Shown here one piece after another: positions 1 to 9,709 of a stretch of DNA of 45,181 bases. This stretch comes from Enterobacterales bacterium (GTDB taxonomy: Bacteria > Pseudomonadota > Gammaproteobacteria > Enterobacterales > Enterobacteriaceae): contig CANJWD010000004.1 in assembly GCA_947478475.1 (NCBI GenBank), positions 1 through 45,181 of the forward strand, read 5' to 3'. How positions within the stretch are numbered: the stretch's first letter is position 1; each line of letters opens with the position of its first letter. The position numbers and the translations under genes were made by a program. Under the pieces are notes generated by a model, which saw nothing but the letters and a program-made list of their open reading frames with translations, ran no database searches and was not told the origin of the DNA.

Positions 1-110
1 ATTTCGCACCAGCCCTGATCCAGTATTGCCCGGTTAAGACCTGAGAAAGTGGTTAAGAAATACATTCAGAATCAACGTGGCTGATTGTTCCTTGAGGCTT
101 TCAGCCTCAT

Positions 111-860
111 TCAAATTCCCCTCCCGCCTTCGTCGGCGGGAGTACCCTTTGAGGTGAAGATGGAGTATACAGCACCGCCTGCACGGCTGAGCACAGAACT
201 CTGCACACCAGCGCCCATCCTTCTGAGGGTTAACGGTATAGTGCGTTTTCTTGCGACCATCAGGCCTAAACACCCCAGTAATGGCAGATGTGTGCTGATA
301 CACTTCCCGCCATGCCGATGCCATGGCAACACCTGAAAACAGGAGTGATGGATCACTTCATAATTTAACATACCGAGCCATTCGAATAACCTTATCCGGC
401 TAAACAGATGGCTGATATGGGGCTGACGATGCCGTATCACCGGCAACAATTTACCTAAACCCACCAGGCTAATCGGATTGAAATAAGTGACGAGCAGCCA
501 GCCATCATCGTTCAGTACACGGTCAATCTCACGTAAGATGCTGTGAGGATCAATGGAATAAGCAAGCTCGTGGGCGATCAGGCAGCCATCGACCGCTTTC
601 CCGGCAAAGGGTAATTCCCAGGAATGCGCTATTACCTGCATATTATGTTGCTCGCCAATATTCACCTGATGAGCAATCGGACAGCTTGCAGAGGAAATTT
701 CAGCACTAAGGCAACCTATTTTGAGCAAATGAAAGCCAAATATTTTTGACCACCATGGCTGAATGCGCTGCTCCAGCTCTGCACGGTAGTACTCCCCCCA
801 AGGCAGTTCAGCCCAGGACTTAGGAGAGCAAATTTTCTGCAATGTATGCGCAGATTTCAT
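111..860 (-). CDS. yafS: YafS-like SAM-dependent methyltransferase
   Basis: Class I SAM-dependent methyltransferase of the YafS type, about 249 aa; its substrate is unknown. The start is placed at the ATG at 860 because the protein then opens with the family's N-terminal pattern (MKSAHTLQK, followed by the [11 protein letters not shown] segment). The middle contains a typical methyltransferase stretch, with [19 protein letters not shown] near residues 140-160. It is divergent from gloB, as in E. coli, where yafS and gloB are back to back. The last roughly 25 residues, after the conserved VARKRT segment, do not resemble the E. coli tail, and their DNA includes a perfect 8-bp inverted repeat at 121-142. 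The 110 bases to the left of the gene hold no gene I recognise; rnhA, its usual convergent neighbour, is not visible there. Family assignment is firm, function is not. Confidence 0.88.
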   Translation of the reverse strand: MKSAHTLQKICSPKSWAELPWGEYYRAELEQRIQPWWSKIFGFHLLKIGCLSAEISSASCPIAHQVNIGEQHNMQVIAHSWELPFAGKAVDGCLIAHELAYSIDPHSILREIDRVLNDDGWLLVTYFNPISLVGLGKLLPVIRHRQPHISHLFSRIRLFEWLGMLNYEVIHHSCFQVLPWHRHGGKCISTHLPLLGCLGLMVARKRTIPLTLRRMGAGVQSSVLSRAGGAVYSIFTSKGTPADEGGRGI

Positions 861-915
861 GCTGTATTCTCTATATATATATCGTTTATATCGTTGGCGC
901 ACCAGGAGGGTTTTT

Positions 916-1671
916 GTGGATCTTATCGGCATTCCGGCATTTCGTGACAATTACATTTGGCTATTGAATGACCGTAACAGACAGTGCGTAATTATCGACC
1001 CTGGTGAATCGGGCCGGGTCTTATCCCTGCTAGAGCAGCGACACATAGCACCTGCAGCAATTTTACTGACACATCATCATCAGGATCATCTGGCTGGTGT
1101 AGCGGGAATTATCGCCCGCTACCCTGCTCTCCCGGTATACGGACCACAAGAAACTGCCAGTAAAGGCGCGGCTATCCTGATGAAAGGCGGGGATAATATC
1201 ACCATTAATAACCGTACTTTCACCACCATTGCCACACCAGGGCACACTTCGGGCCACATTGCCTGGTACAGCCCGCCATGGCTTTTTTGTGGAGATACCC
1301 TTTTTTCTGCCGGCTGTGGCCGTATTTTTGAGGGGAATGCAGAACAAATGTATGCTTCTGTTCAGAAACTCGCACAACTACCCGATGACACTTTAATTTG
1401 CTGCGCTCATGAATATACGCTGAAAAATATTCAGTTTGCGCGCTGGTTACTGCCCGAAGACCCTAATTTAAAAATATGGCAGCAACACATTATAGCGTTA
1501 CGTGCAAAAAACCAACCCAGCGTACCGACAACACTAGGATTAGAACGCATAATCAATCCATTCTTACGCTGCGATGATACAGAGTTACAAAATAAATTGC
1601 AGATACCATTCCCTGCCAAAACATTGGTTTCAGTTTTTGCTCAATTAAGAGCCAGGAAAGACTGCTTCTGA
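916..1671 (+). CDS. gloB: Hydroxyacylglutathione hydrolase (glyoxalase II)
   Basis: Hydrolyses S-lactoylglutathione to D-lactate and glutathione, the second step of methylglyoxal detoxification in the cytosol. The metallo-beta-lactamase motif THHHQDH lies at residues 52-58, giving H53, H55, D57 and H58 as zinc ligands at the same numbers as in E. coli GloB. Further ligand regions are GHTSGH, FCGDTLF and CAHEYT. The length of 251 aa equals that of E. coli. The start is a GTG at 916: an AGGAGG Shine-Dalgarno sequence sits at 904-909, six bases upstream, and the product then begins with the conserved [19 protein letters not shown]. In-frame ATG extension to 859 would run into the yafS start region and lacks family support. 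Divergent from yafS, with mltD downstream, as in E. coli. Confidence 0.96.
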   Translation: MDLIGIPAFRDNYIWLLNDRNRQCVIIDPGESGRVLSLLEQRHIAPAAILLTHHHQDHLAGVAGIIARYPALPVYGPQETASKGAAILMKGGDNITINNRTFTTIATPGHTSGHIAWYSPPWLFCGDTLFSAGCGRIFEGNAEQMYASVQKLAQLPDDTLICCAHEYTLKNIQFARWLLPEDPNLKIWQQHIIALRAKNQPSVPTTLGLERIINPFLRCDDTELQNKLQIPFPAKTLVSVFAQLRARKDCF

Positions 1672-1743
1672 AAGCTGAATTGTATTATGTGCCAGATAAA
1701 AGTACAATCGCCCACCTTTTGAGCAACCATGGCTGATATCAGC

Positions 1744-2772
1744 ATGAAAACTAAAGCGATATTTCTTGCCTCGGCTCTGCTTGTTGGTTGTCAGATATCC
1801 GGGCCGGGCGCCCCGGTTTCAGTGGACCAGTCACAGGATCGCTCCACAGCAGATCAAAAAAGTGAACCGGAAAAGTACACAGATAACAGGCACATCCAGT
1901 TCTGGTCAAAAAAACCTGCAGCAGTTACACGCAGTGACCTGTGGAATTTTATTGGCGACGAGCTGAAAATGAATGTACCGGAAAACACCCGGATCCGTGA
2001 GCAAAAACACAATATACTCAAAAATAAGCGCTGGCTCCATAATACCGTCTCACGTGCCGAGCCCTATCTGCACTGGGTAGTTGACCAAATCAGGCAGCGT
2101 AATATGCCGATGGAACTGGTGCTTCTGCCTATTATGGAAAGTACGTTTGACCCCCAGGCCACATCTTCCTCTGATGCAACCGGGCTGTGGCAAATTGTGC
2201 CAGGCACCGCGCGTAATTATGGTTTAAAAAAAAATCAATGGTACGATGGCCGTCGGGATGTCGCCGCCTCAACAGGTGCAGCACTTGATATGCTGGCGCA
2301 TCTGAATGTTATGTTTGACGGTGACTGGCTGCTGACTATTGCCGCCTATAATGGCGGTGAAGGGCGCGTAATGCGGGCGGTAAAAGACAATAAGAAAAAA
2401 GGTAAACTCACCCATTTTTGGGCACTGTCACTCCCGCGTGAAACGGCAGTGTACGTTCCAAAAATGCTGGCGCTGGGCAACATCATCAAGCATAGCAAAC
2501 AAAACGGCGTTAACTTACCACCACCTGACGCAGACCGTGCGCTGGCACAAATTGAAGTCAGCCAGCGAATACACCTCAGCCAGGTAGCAAAGATGGCCGG
2601 CATCCCGCTCAAACAAGTCAAATCCTATAATTCTGGTTATACCCGTAATATTACGGAGCCCGACGGTCCCCACTATATTATGTTGCCACGAGCGCATGTC
2701 GGGCGGTTCCAGGACTCTCTGGCTGCAGTGGTGCGAAAAAATCTGCCGCCGCGTTCTAAAAAAGCCATTTAA
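1744..2772 (+). CDS. mltD: Membrane-bound lytic murein transglycosylase D, LysM domains missing
   Basis: Outer-membrane lipoprotein that cleaves glycan strands of peptidoglycan to 1,6-anhydro ends. The signal peptide ends in a lipobox with the lipidated cysteine at C16 (LLVGC). The SLT domain carries the catalytic glutamate at E132 in LLPIMESTFDP, followed by ATGLWQIVPGTARNYGL and AAYNGGEGRV. The product is about 342 aa against about 452 aa in E. coli: the protein stops after the catalytic and linker part, and both C-terminal LysM peptidoglycan-binding repeats are absent. The start at 1744 matches the family's MKxKAI opening; an in-frame ATG at 1729 would add five residues. Catalysis should remain possible, but wall targeting may be altered. 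It follows gloB directly, the conserved order. Confidence 0.9.
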   Translation: MKTKAIFLASALLVGCQISGPGAPVSVDQSQDRSTADQKSEPEKYTDNRHIQFWSKKPAAVTRSDLWNFIGDELKMNVPENTRIREQKHNILKNKRWLHNTVSRAEPYLHWVVDQIRQRNMPMELVLLPIMESTFDPQATSSSDATGLWQIVPGTARNYGLKKNQWYDGRRDVAASTGAALDMLAHLNVMFDGDWLLTIAAYNGGEGRVMRAVKDNKKKGKLTHFWALSLPRETAVYVPKMLALGNIIKHSKQNGVNLPPPDADRALAQIEVSQRIHLSQVAKMAGIPLKQVKSYNSGYTRNITEPDGPHYIMLPRAHVGRFQDSLAAVVRKNLPPRSKKAI

Positions 2773-2862
2773 AAAAGCAATTTCCGCACATCAGGATCAG
2801 CGATATTAACCTGTGCCAGCACGGTATCCCTCTGAAAAAAACACAGGCGCAATAGCGATGAT

Positions 2863-2904
2863 CAAATAAAACAGATCAGCAGTCTGCCTGGCGATATTAT
2901 CTGA
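2863..2904 (+). pseudogene. Possible remnant of the MltD LysM tail
   Basis: In the same reading frame as mltD, downstream of its stop codon and of one further in-frame stop, the codons at 2863-2901 read QIKQISSLPGDII and then stop. The LPGD core resembles the end of a LysM repeat (N-x-L-x-PGD-x-I), which is where E. coli MltD ends. This would be what is left of the lost tail. The match is short and could be chance. Confidence 0.25.
2864..2886 (-). terminator. Possible terminator of tRNA-Arg
   Basis: Read on the minus strand about 35 bases past the tRNA, CAGA and TCTG can pair across a 7-base loop (2872-2886) and are followed by TTTTATTT (2864-2871). The stem is only four base pairs, so this is a weak candidate placed mainly by position. 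Confidence 0.3.
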
Positions 2905-2920
2905 AGTTATCTGTTGGTGT

Positions 2921-2991
2921 GTTCCCGACTGGAATCGAACCAGTATCTAGCCCTTAGGAGGGGCTTGTTATATCCGTTTAACTACGGGAAC
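2921..2991 (-). tRNA. tRNA-Arg (anticodon CCU)
   Basis: Cloverleaf read on the minus strand: acceptor GTTCCCG pairs perfectly with CGGGAAC, the anticodon stem AGCCC/GGGCT encloses the 7-base loop CTCCTAA, and the T arm ACTGG-TTCGATT-CCAGT is perfect. Anticodon positions 34-36 are CCT, so the tRNA reads AGG. The D and anticodon arms resemble E. coli argW. Immediately 3' of the acceptor the DNA reads A-CA-CCA rather than A-CCA, so the CCA end is not in register and would need trimming and CCA addition. This isoacceptor gene is a common integration target for mobile DNA, and an IS remnant lies 160 bp away on its 5' side. Confidence 0.95.
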
Positions 2992-3031
2992 GTTGTGCGA
3001 GATGGGCTTTACGTTGTTTGCCTGTTTTCCT

Positions 3032-3061
3032 ATGTTACCGTGATTTATCACCTTTTATCAA
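3032..3061 (-). promoter_or_regulatory. Candidate promoter of tRNA-Arg
   Basis: On the minus strand TTGATA (3056-3061) and TAACAT (3032-3037) are separated by 18 bases and lie 40 to 70 bases upstream of the tRNA. The -35 matches five of six consensus bases and the -10 four of six. Position and orientation fit, but the -10 is weak. Confidence 0.4.
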
Positions 3062-3151
3062 GTTTCGCGTTTCTTTTCGATTCCCGCCACACTGTTGTTG
3101 TTTTGTGCATTTTTCTATTCGCTTGCTTGCCAATGTGTACCTATTATTGTG

Positions 3152-3334
3152 GGCACTGTTGCAAACAGGAAAGGCCTGTAATTTCACTACACTGAGAGGA
3201 GATTATTTTTTCATGCAGGCAAGAAGATGGTTACGCTGGTACTGGCGGCATCCAGCGGGCCGGCGTTCATGGTGTCTGGACGAAACCTATATCAAAACCT
3301 CAGGCAAGTCGTTTTACCTGTTTGCAATAGTGCC
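3152..3334 (+). mobile_element. Internally deleted IS6-family (IS26-like) element
   Basis: A 183-bp segment bounded by GGCACTGTTGCAAA (3152-3165) and its inverted copy TTTGCAATAGTGCC (3321-3334), which match each other at 13 of 14 positions and match the IS26-type terminal repeat. Between them is a short stretch of IS6-family transposase coding sequence. A complete element of this family is about 800 bp, so most of the transposase has been lost while both ends remain. No 8-bp target duplication is visible: the flanks TTATTGTG and GTTTTGAA differ. Both ends being present means a transposase supplied elsewhere might still act on it, which is inference. Confidence 0.75.
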
Positions 3335-3341
3335 GTTTTGA
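3213..3341 (+). pseudogene. IS6-family transposase fragment
   Basis: This frame reads about 42 residues containing RWLRWYWRHPAGRRSWCLDE and then TYIKTSGKSFYLF. It aligns with the part of IS26 transposase that holds the first catalytic aspartate of the DDE triad (LRWYWRNPSDLCPWHMDETY). The N-terminal helix-turn-helix part and everything after the first catalytic Asp region are missing, and the frame runs straight into the right terminal repeat and stops at 3341. It is a non-functional relic. Confidence 0.75.
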
Positions 3342-3600
3342 ATGATAAAACCGAAGATTCTCACCGAACGGACAAGCGGGAATCTTATCAGTCGACGGAT
3401 TCAGGGATGATATTGACTGACATGGAGGTCTAATAAAACTACATTATTAAAGATAACTTAATGATAATATTTAGTTAATTATGATTATTATCACAATTTC
3501 ATCAACATTTACGTGGGAAAGTAGCATATTTTTCTTTTCCATAACCCCAGTTGTCACGGATAATGCACCGTATTCCTGCCCATTCACTGGCGTAACGTTT

Positions 3601-5100
3601 ATGCTATCTATTTTCACTGGTCTGGATTGCCAAACTGCCGCAATGCTGGTTCTTGCATTGGCGTTTGTGCTATTTTACGAAGCTATCAATGGTTTTCATG
3701 ATACCGCAAATGCGGTTGCCACCGTCATTTATACCCGGGCCATGCGTGCTAAGTTTGCGGTAGTGATGGCCGGCATCTTTAATTTCTTCGGTGTCTTGCT
3801 GGGGGGGTTAAGCGTCGCTTATGCCATCGTTCATCTCCTGCCTATCGATCTGCTGTTAAACGTAGGCTCTGCCCATGGTCTGGCGATGGTTTTTTCCTTG
3901 TTGCTGGCCGCCATTATCTGGAATTTGTGCACCTGGTATTTTGGCCTTCCTGTATCGAGTTCACATACACTTATTGGTGCCATTATCGGTGTTGGTCTGA
4001 CTAATGCAATGCTGACCAGCACCTCTTTGATGGAAGCGCTCAATATTTCCAAAATGATACGCGTTTTTTTGTCACTTTTTCTGTCACCACTGATAGGGCT
4101 GGTAGTTGCGGGCTTGATGTTGTTTTTACTGCGTCGTTACTGGAATGGCACTAAAAAGCGCCAGCGTATCCACTTAACGCCAGTCGAACGTGAAAAAAAA
4201 GATGGCAAACGTAAGCCGCCCTTTTGGACGCGTACCATGCTGATCTTTTCCGCAATCGGCGTCAGTTTCTCCCACGGTGCTAACGATGGCCAAAAAGGAA
4301 TTGGTTTAATCATGCTGGCACTCATTGGTGTTGCCCCGTCAGGGTTTATTGTGAACATGAATGCTACCAGCTATGACATTGCCCACACTCGTGATGCACT
4401 GGCTCATCTTGAGCAATTTTATCAAAAAAACAGTGGATTGCTGGCACAGGCCAGCGCATTAAATCCACCGCTACCTGTTGCTTCAGAGGTAATTCACCCG
4501 GTACCCGAAGAATTTCGCTGCCAGAGTACCTCTGCCATGGCAGCGATTGCACAGGCGCAAATGTTGCTGGCGAATCTTCAAAGCTATGCAGATCTGAAAG
4601 TAGATCAGCGTAGCCGTATGCGTCATCTCCTGATGTGTGTTGCTGACACAGTAAGCACAATCGCTAAATTACCGCAGATCCATCGTGAAGATAGACGTTT
4701 ACTGCGTGATCTGCGTAAAGATTTACTGAAAACCGTCGAGTATGCGCCGATGTGGATTATTGTGGCTGTGGCTCTGGCACTCTCTTTGGGAACAACGGTG
4801 GGCTGGCAGCGTGTTGCAACGACTATTGGTGAAAAAATAGGCAAAAAAGGGATGACTTACGCTCAGGGTGTTTCCGCCCAGATGACCGCCGCAATTGGTA
4901 TAGGTATTGCCAGTTATACCGGGATGCCCGTTTCTACCACCCAGGTACTTTCCTCCGCAGTAACCGGAACTATGCTGGCTGGGGGTGGAGGGATACAGAT
5001 CAAAACCGTGCAAAATATTTTGCTGGCATGGATCATGACGCTGCCGGTTTCTATTGTACTGTCCGGAATGCTGTACTGGCTGGTACTCAAATTTATTTAA
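3601..5100 (+). CDS. pit: Low-affinity inorganic phosphate transporter Pit
   Basis: Inner-membrane, proton-coupled transporter of divalent metal-phosphate complexes. The length of 499 aa equals that of E. coli PitA. The two family repeats are visible: [20 protein letters not shown] in the N-terminal half and [14 protein letters not shown] near residue 220, with further membrane segments after a soluble loop (about residues 250-410) that is the least conserved part. The ATG at 3601 was chosen because [20 protein letters not shown] matches the start of PitA; the open frame continues upstream to 3481 without family similarity. No clear ribosome site precedes it. It lies between the IS6-family remnant and a ferredoxin gene, not beside uspB as in E. 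coli. Confidence 0.95.
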   Translation: MLSIFTGLDCQTAAMLVLALAFVLFYEAINGFHDTANAVATVIYTRAMRAKFAVVMAGIFNFFGVLLGGLSVAYAIVHLLPIDLLLNVGSAHGLAMVFSLLLAAIIWNLCTWYFGLPVSSSHTLIGAIIGVGLTNAMLTSTSLMEALNISKMIRVFLSLFLSPLIGLVVAGLMLFLLRRYWNGTKKRQRIHLTPVEREKKDGKRKPPFWTRTMLIFSAIGVSFSHGANDGQKGIGLIMLALIGVAPSGFIVNMNATSYDIAHTRDALAHLEQFYQKNSGLLAQASALNPPLPVASEVIHPVPEEFRCQSTSAMAAIAQAQMLLANLQSYADLKVDQRSRMRHLLMCVADTVSTIAKLPQIHREDRRLLRDLRKDLLKTVEYAPMWIIVAVALALSLGTTVGWQRVATTIGEKIGKKGMTYAQGVSAQMTAAIGIGIASYTGMPVSTTQVLSSAVTGTMLAGGGGIQIKTVQNILLAWIMTLPVSIVLSGMLYWLVLKFI

Positions 5101-5291
5101 AATATGTCACCCATGAATGGGCCTATGAGATTCATAACAACGGATACCTTCAAAAACTGAAGTGCCGTCATGCAATGCGTGTGACATAACATAAATTGTG
5201 GCTTCTAATATCGGGTTTACTGGCATCGAAATGGCTGTGTTACAGGCGATACATCGATAAAAATACCTATATTTTGGGAGCAGCTGTCAGG

Positions 5292-5615
5292 ATGCATAAA
5301 AATTTGCCATTATCAGATGTAGAGTTTAGTACACTGACCATTAACTATAACGGTATGTGCCTGAGTGGTAATGATAAACAGATTCTGCTGGAGCAACTGG
5401 AGCAGCAGAATATTTCTGTTCCCTATTCCTGCCGTTCAGGGTTATGTGGTCGCTGCAAAATCACATTACTGAAAGGTGAAGTTACAGCGCTAAAAAAAGG
5501 AGCATGCGACAAACAGGGTCAAATTCTTTCCTGTAGCTGCATTCCAAAAAACGATATCACGTTGTCAGCATCTGTTGATGTGTACGGTTCGTCCCGTGTT
5601 GATTACTCCGGCTGA
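5292..5615 (+). CDS. Small plant-type [2Fe-2S] ferredoxin, YfaE-like
   Basis: 107-aa soluble ferredoxin. The cluster ligands are the pattern CRSGLCGRC, continued by a distal cysteine in ILSCSC, typical of plant-type [2Fe-2S] domains; spacing and the CxC/KxDI tail resemble E. coli YfaE (84 aa), which keeps ribonucleotide reductase NrdB active. Here it stands alone about 190 bp after pit and 105 bp before nqrA, not beside nrdAB, so either the yfaE gene has moved or this is another ferredoxin. The ATG at 5292 is chosen because the upstream extension (to 5196) shows no domain similarity. The C-terminal tail of about 20 residues after the domain is not found in YfaE. The domain is certain, the partner is not. 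Confidence 0.8.
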   Translation: MHKNLPLSDVEFSTLTINYNGMCLSGNDKQILLEQLEQQNISVPYSCRSGLCGRCKITLLKGEVTALKKGACDKQGQILSCSCIPKNDITLSASVDVYGSSRVDYSG

Positions 5616-5720
5616 AATCTTTGATAATCACGATACTGCCGTGTTCATGTGTGCGGGTACGAACTTCGCCGGCCACATTTTTTTAATGCTTACAGCAGGA
5701 TAACAACTGATACAAACTCT

Positions 5721-7064
5721 ATGATAAAAATAAAAAAAGGACTGGACCTTCCTGTTGCTGGGGTGCCAGAGCAAGTTATTTCAGGTAGCCCCATGATGTC
5801 TCGTGTAGCGCTGCTCGGTGAGGAATATCACGGAGTGCGTCCGGCAATGCTAGTGCAGGAGGGTGATATCGTTAAAAAAGGCCAGCCACTTTTTTGTGAC
5901 AAAAAAAACTCGGGTGTACTCTTTACCGCCGCCGCGGCGGGTTGTGTTAGCGCCATTCATCGGGGTGAACGGCGTGTCCTGCAGGCGATCGTTATCGATA
6001 TCGCCGGTGATGAGCAGATTATTTTTGAACATTACCGTGCTAATGAACTTTCACAGCTGAGTTATCAGCAAGTTGAGCGTAATTTGCTATCGTCCGGTTT
6101 ATGGACGGCCCTGCGTACCCGGCCATTTAGTAAAATACCGCAACCCGGCAGTAAACCACGTGCTATTTTTGTCACCGCGATGGATACGCAACCGCTGGCG
6201 GCTGATCCGCAGGTAGTAATTGCCACACAAGCGGAAGCATTTAAGCAGGGGCTGCATGTGCTCAGCAGGCTGACCGACGGCAAAGTGCATGTCTGTCAGG
6301 CTCAGGGCGCTCAAACCGGCGCCTGGCAGGATGGAAAAATAACCTGCAACGAATTTTCTGGCCCGCATCCAGCAGGTCTGCCGGGAACACATATTCATTT
6401 CCTGGAACCGGTTAGTCTGAACAAGATCGTCTGGCATATTGGTTATCAGGATGTTATTGCAATGGGCAAGCTGTTCACTACCGGTGAACTCGATACTGAC
6501 AGAATCATTGCTCTTGCCGGGCCACAGGTAAATCAACCGCGTTTATTGCGTACCAGGCTCGGTGCTGACCTGAACCAGCTGACCGCAGGGGAGTTAAAGC
6601 ACGGTGAAAATCGCATTATTTCTGGTTCACTGTTAAGCGGGAGCACTGCCTCCGCCGCTCACTGTTATCTTGGCCGCTTTCACCAGCAGGTTTCCGTGTT
6701 GCGCGAAGGACGTGAAAAAGAGCTGTTTGGCTGGATAAAACCCGGGAGTGATAAATTTTCTATTACCCGCACCACGCTGGGCCATTTTCTCAGACATAAA
6801 CTGTTTGCGTTCTCCACCGATACTCATGGCGGGCAGCGGGCGATGGTACCGATTGGTAACTATGAAAGAGTGATGCCGCTGGATATTCTGGCGACACACT
6901 TACTGCGCGATCTGTTATGTGGCGATATTGAGAGCGCGCAGGCACTGGGCTGCCTCGAGCTGGATGAAGAAGATTTGGCACTGTGTACTTTTGTCTGTCC
7001 CGGTAAACACGCCTATGGCCCGCTATTGCGTGAAGTACTCACCCGAATTGAACAGGAAGGATGA
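5721..7064 (+). CDS. nqrA: Na+-translocating NADH:quinone reductase subunit A
   Basis: Peripheral cytoplasmic subunit of the sodium-pumping NADH dehydrogenase, implicated in quinone binding. 447 aa, the usual length. The opening [14 protein letters not shown] is the family start, which fixes the ATG at 5721; the frame is open upstream to 5649 without similarity. No strong Shine-Dalgarno sequence is seen in the 12 bases before the ATG; the nearest AGGA is about 20 bases away. First gene of nqrABCDEF-apbE; nqrB begins three bases after its stop, so the two are probably translationally coupled. Confidence 0.97.
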   Translation: MIKIKKGLDLPVAGVPEQVISGSPMMSRVALLGEEYHGVRPAMLVQEGDIVKKGQPLFCDKKNSGVLFTAAAAGCVSAIHRGERRVLQAIVIDIAGDEQIIFEHYRANELSQLSYQQVERNLLSSGLWTALRTRPFSKIPQPGSKPRAIFVTAMDTQPLAADPQVVIATQAEAFKQGLHVLSRLTDGKVHVCQAQGAQTGAWQDGKITCNEFSGPHPAGLPGTHIHFLEPVSLNKIVWHIGYQDVIAMGKLFTTGELDTDRIIALAGPQVNQPRLLRTRLGADLNQLTAGELKHGENRIISGSLLSGSTASAAHCYLGRFHQQVSVLREGREKELFGWIKPGSDKFSITRTTLGHFLRHKLFAFSTDTHGGQRAMVPIGNYERVMPLDILATHLLRDLLCGDIESAQALGCLELDEEDLALCTFVCPGKHAYGPLLREVLTRIEQEG

Positions 7065-7067
7065 CGC

Positions 7068-8297
7068 ATGGGCCTGAAACATTTTTTTGAGAAAATAGAG
7101 CCTCATTTTTTAGCCGACGGAAAACTGGCAAAGTACTACCCGCTGTATGAAGCAACCGCCACGCTGTTTTATACTCAGGGCACGGTCACCCGCGGTACCA
7201 CCCACGTGCGCGATGCCATTGATCTCAAGCGTATGATGATTCTGGTGTGGCTGGCGGTGTTCCCGGCGATGTTCTGGGGCATGTATAACGTTGGGCAGCA
7301 GGCGATTCCGGCATTACATCATCTTTATAGCACTCATCTTTATAATACTGAGCTACAGCAACTTATTACATCAGACTGGCACTATCAGCTGGCGCAATTA
7401 TCGGGCGCCTCACTGTCACCGGATGCCGGCTGGATCAGTAAAATGGTATTAGGCGCGATCTATTTTTTGCCGATCTATGCCGTGGTGTTTTTGGTAGGTG
7501 GTTTTTGGGAAGTGCTGTTTGCCATTGTGCGTAAACATGAAGTTAACGAAGGTTTCTTTGTGACTTCCATTTTGTTTTCGCTGATCGTTCCACCGAACTT
7601 ACCGTTGTGGCAGGCGGCATTAGGGATCTCTTTTGGTGTCGTCATCGGTAAAGAAATTTTTGGTGGCACAGGGCGTAACTTTATCAATCCGGCGCTGGCC
7701 GGGCGTGCTTTTTTATGCTTTGCTTACCCCGGTCAAATTTCCGGCGATCGGGTATGGAATGCGGTGGATGGTTTTTCCGGCGCTACGCCACTGGCGCAGT
7801 GGGCAGTTAATGGAAATCCGCAGGTTAGCTGGCTGGATGCCTTCCTCGGTAATATTCCAGGCTCTGTGGGTGAAGTCTCTACCCTGATGATTTTGTTGGG
7901 TGGGGCGGTAATTATTTTTAGCCGCATCGCATCATGGCGTATTGTTGCCGGAGTGATGGCTGGCATGATTGCGACCACTTGGCTGTTTAATAGCATCGGC
8001 TCTGACAGTAATTCGTTATTCGCCATGCCATGGCACTGGCACCTGGTACTGGGCGGATTTGCTTTTGGTATGATTTTTATGGCTACCGACCCGGTATCCG
8101 CCGCATTTACTAATCAGGGAAAATGGTGGTACGGGGGCTTAATTGGTGTGATGTGTGTGCTGATTAGAGTAGCTAATCCAGCCTATCCGGAGGGCATGAT
8201 GCTGGCCATCCTGTTCGCCAATTTGTTTGCACCGTTGTTTGACCATCTGGTGGTTCAGGCCAACATCAGACGGAGGATCGCCCGTGAAAAATCATAG
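7068..8297 (+). CDS. nqrB: Na+-translocating NADH:quinone reductase subunit B
   Basis: Membrane subunit of NQR, 409 aa, with multiple transmembrane helices from about residue 55 on. It carries covalently bound FMN on a threonine: the flavinylation motif DGFSGAT is present, with the acceptor at T240. The bound riboflavin and the Na+ path also belong to this subunit in known structures. The [20 protein letters not shown] segment near residues 194-213 is characteristic. Its 3' end overlaps the start of nqrC by 14 bases. Confidence 0.97.
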   Translation: MGLKHFFEKIEPHFLADGKLAKYYPLYEATATLFYTQGTVTRGTTHVRDAIDLKRMMILVWLAVFPAMFWGMYNVGQQAIPALHHLYSTHLYNTELQQLITSDWHYQLAQLSGASLSPDAGWISKMVLGAIYFLPIYAVVFLVGGFWEVLFAIVRKHEVNEGFFVTSILFSLIVPPNLPLWQAALGISFGVVIGKEIFGGTGRNFINPALAGRAFLCFAYPGQISGDRVWNAVDGFSGATPLAQWAVNGNPQVSWLDAFLGNIPGSVGEVSTLMILLGGAVIIFSRIASWRIVAGVMAGMIATTWLFNSIGSDSNSLFAMPWHWHLVLGGFAFGMIFMATDPVSAAFTNQGKWWYGGLIGVMCVLIRVANPAYPEGMMLAILFANLFAPLFDHLVVQANIRRRIAREKS

Positions 8298-9090
8298 AAA
8301 AAAACATAACGACACTATCGGCAAGACACTTACTGTGGTCGTAGCGCTCTGCCTGGTTTGTTCGGCACTGGTCTCCGGGGCCGCAGTCGGCCTGAAACCG
8401 CGGCAGCAGGAGCAAAAATTGCTTGATAAACAGCGTGCTATTTTAGATGTCGCCGGTTTGCTGCAGCCAGAAATAACCACACAAGAGATTCAACAGCGGT
8501 TTATTGCACGCGTCACACCCCGTTTGCTGGAGTTAAACAGTGGTGACTTTAGCGTTCGTGATCCCGCGCAGTTTGATCACGCGCAGGCGCTGCGCGATGT
8601 GACTATGAGCATCGCACTGGATAAAGAACAGGATAAAGCCAAAATCAAACGCCGCACGAATCTTGTGCCGCTCTGGCTGGTCAATGATGAACAGGGTGCG
8701 CTGGAGACCATTGTATTGCCGGTATACGGATTAGGGTTATGGTCGATGATGTATGCTTTTGTGGCACTGGATAGCGATGGTAAAACGGTCAAAGGCATTA
8801 GTTATTACTCCCAGGGTGAAACACCAGGTTTAGGAGGCGAAGTGAACAATCCCGCCTGGCGTCATCGCTGGGTCGGTAAAAAATTGTTTGACAACCAGGG
8901 GAAGCCGGCTATTCGTATTGTGAAAGGCGGCGCGCATCCGGATGATCCTTTCGCTGTTGATGGTCTTGCCGGTGCTACCCTGACCTCGAATTGTGTACAA
9001 AATACTTTTGATTTTTGGTTAGGTGACAGTGGGTTTGGTCCGTTTCTGAAAAAAGTCCAGGCGGGGGCATTGCAACATGGCACACAGTAA
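8284..9090 (+). CDS. nqrC: Na+-translocating NADH:quinone reductase subunit C
   Basis: Single-span membrane subunit with a periplasmic FMN domain, 268 aa. The start is the GTG at 8284, inside the nqrB end, with GGAGG seven bases upstream; the protein then has a charged N-terminus and one hydrophobic helix (about residues 13-36). The flavinylation motif reads [13 protein letters not shown] with T232 as the FMN acceptor; the usual serine before GAT is alanine here, which the ApbE recognition pattern tolerates. Overlaps nqrD by 14 bases, so coupling by overlap occurs at both ends. Confidence 0.95.
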   Translation: MKNHRKKHNDTIGKTLTVVVALCLVCSALVSGAAVGLKPRQQEQKLLDKQRAILDVAGLLQPEITTQEIQQRFIARVTPRLLELNSGDFSVRDPAQFDHAQALRDVTMSIALDKEQDKAKIKRRTNLVPLWLVNDEQGALETIVLPVYGLGLWSMMYAFVALDSDGKTVKGISYYSQGETPGLGGEVNNPAWRHRWVGKKLFDNQGKPAIRIVKGGAHPDDPFAVDGLAGATLTSNCVQNTFDFWLGDSGFGPFLKKVQAGALQHGTQ

Positions 9091-9706
9091 AAAAATTAAA
9101 CATCTGCTGCTGGGGCCATTACTGGATAACAACCCGGTTGCTTTGCAGATTCTTGGTGTGTGCTCTGCACTGGCAGTGACCACTAAACTGGAAACAGCTG
9201 TGGTCATGGCCATTGCCGTCACTCTGGTCACTGCTTGCTCCAGTTTTTTTATCTCTCTTATTCGCCATCATATCCCTGACGCCGTGCGCATTATCGTACA
9301 AATGGTGATTATTGCTTCTCTGGTGATTGTCGTTGACCAGCTGCTGGCTGCTTACGCCTATGCGCTGGCGCAGCAGTTATCGGTATTTGTCGGGCTGATC
9401 ATTACCAATTGCATCGTGATGGGCCGGGCCGAGGCATGTGCCATGAAATCACCACCGCTGGAAAGTTTTGTTGATGGTATTGGTAATGGCCTCGGTTATG
9501 GCGTGATCTTGATACTGGTAGCTTTTATTCGTGAGCTGATTGGTTCTGGCAAATTATTTGGCATAACGGTGCTGGAAACGTTATCGAACGGCGGCTGGTA
9601 TCAGCCAAACGGCCTGTTTTTGCTGGCACCGAGTGCCTTTTTTATTATTGCGCTGCTGATTTGGGGTCTGCGTACCCTGAAACCCGAGCAAACGGAAACG
9701 GAGTAG
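9077..9706 (+). CDS. nqrD: Na+-translocating NADH:quinone reductase subunit D
   Basis: Integral membrane subunit, 209 aa, closely matching Vibrio NqrD ([44 protein letters not shown]). C29 and C112 are the positions that, with two cysteines of NqrE, hold the [2Fe-2S] cluster in the middle of the membrane. Insertion of that iron needs the maturation factor NqrM, whose gene is frameshifted in this window. Starts inside the end of nqrC and ends just before nqrE. Confidence 0.96.
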   Translation: MAHSKKIKHLLLGPLLDNNPVALQILGVCSALAVTTKLETAVVMAIAVTLVTACSSFFISLIRHHIPDAVRIIVQMVIIASLVIVVDQLLAAYAYALAQQLSVFVGLIITNCIVMGRAEACAMKSPPLESFVDGIGNGLGYGVILILVAFIRELIGSGKLFGITVLETLSNGGWYQPNGLFLLAPSAFFIIALLIWGLRTLKPEQTETE

Positions 9707-9709
9707 TTG

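Noticed and set aside
3018-3212. Longer open frame upstream of the IS6-family transposase fragment
   Set aside because: It crosses the terminal repeat and the region upstream of the tRNA and has no transposase similarity before about 3213.
5110-5121. Hairpin after pit as a terminator
   Set aside because: CCCAT/ATGGG has only two loop bases and no following T run.
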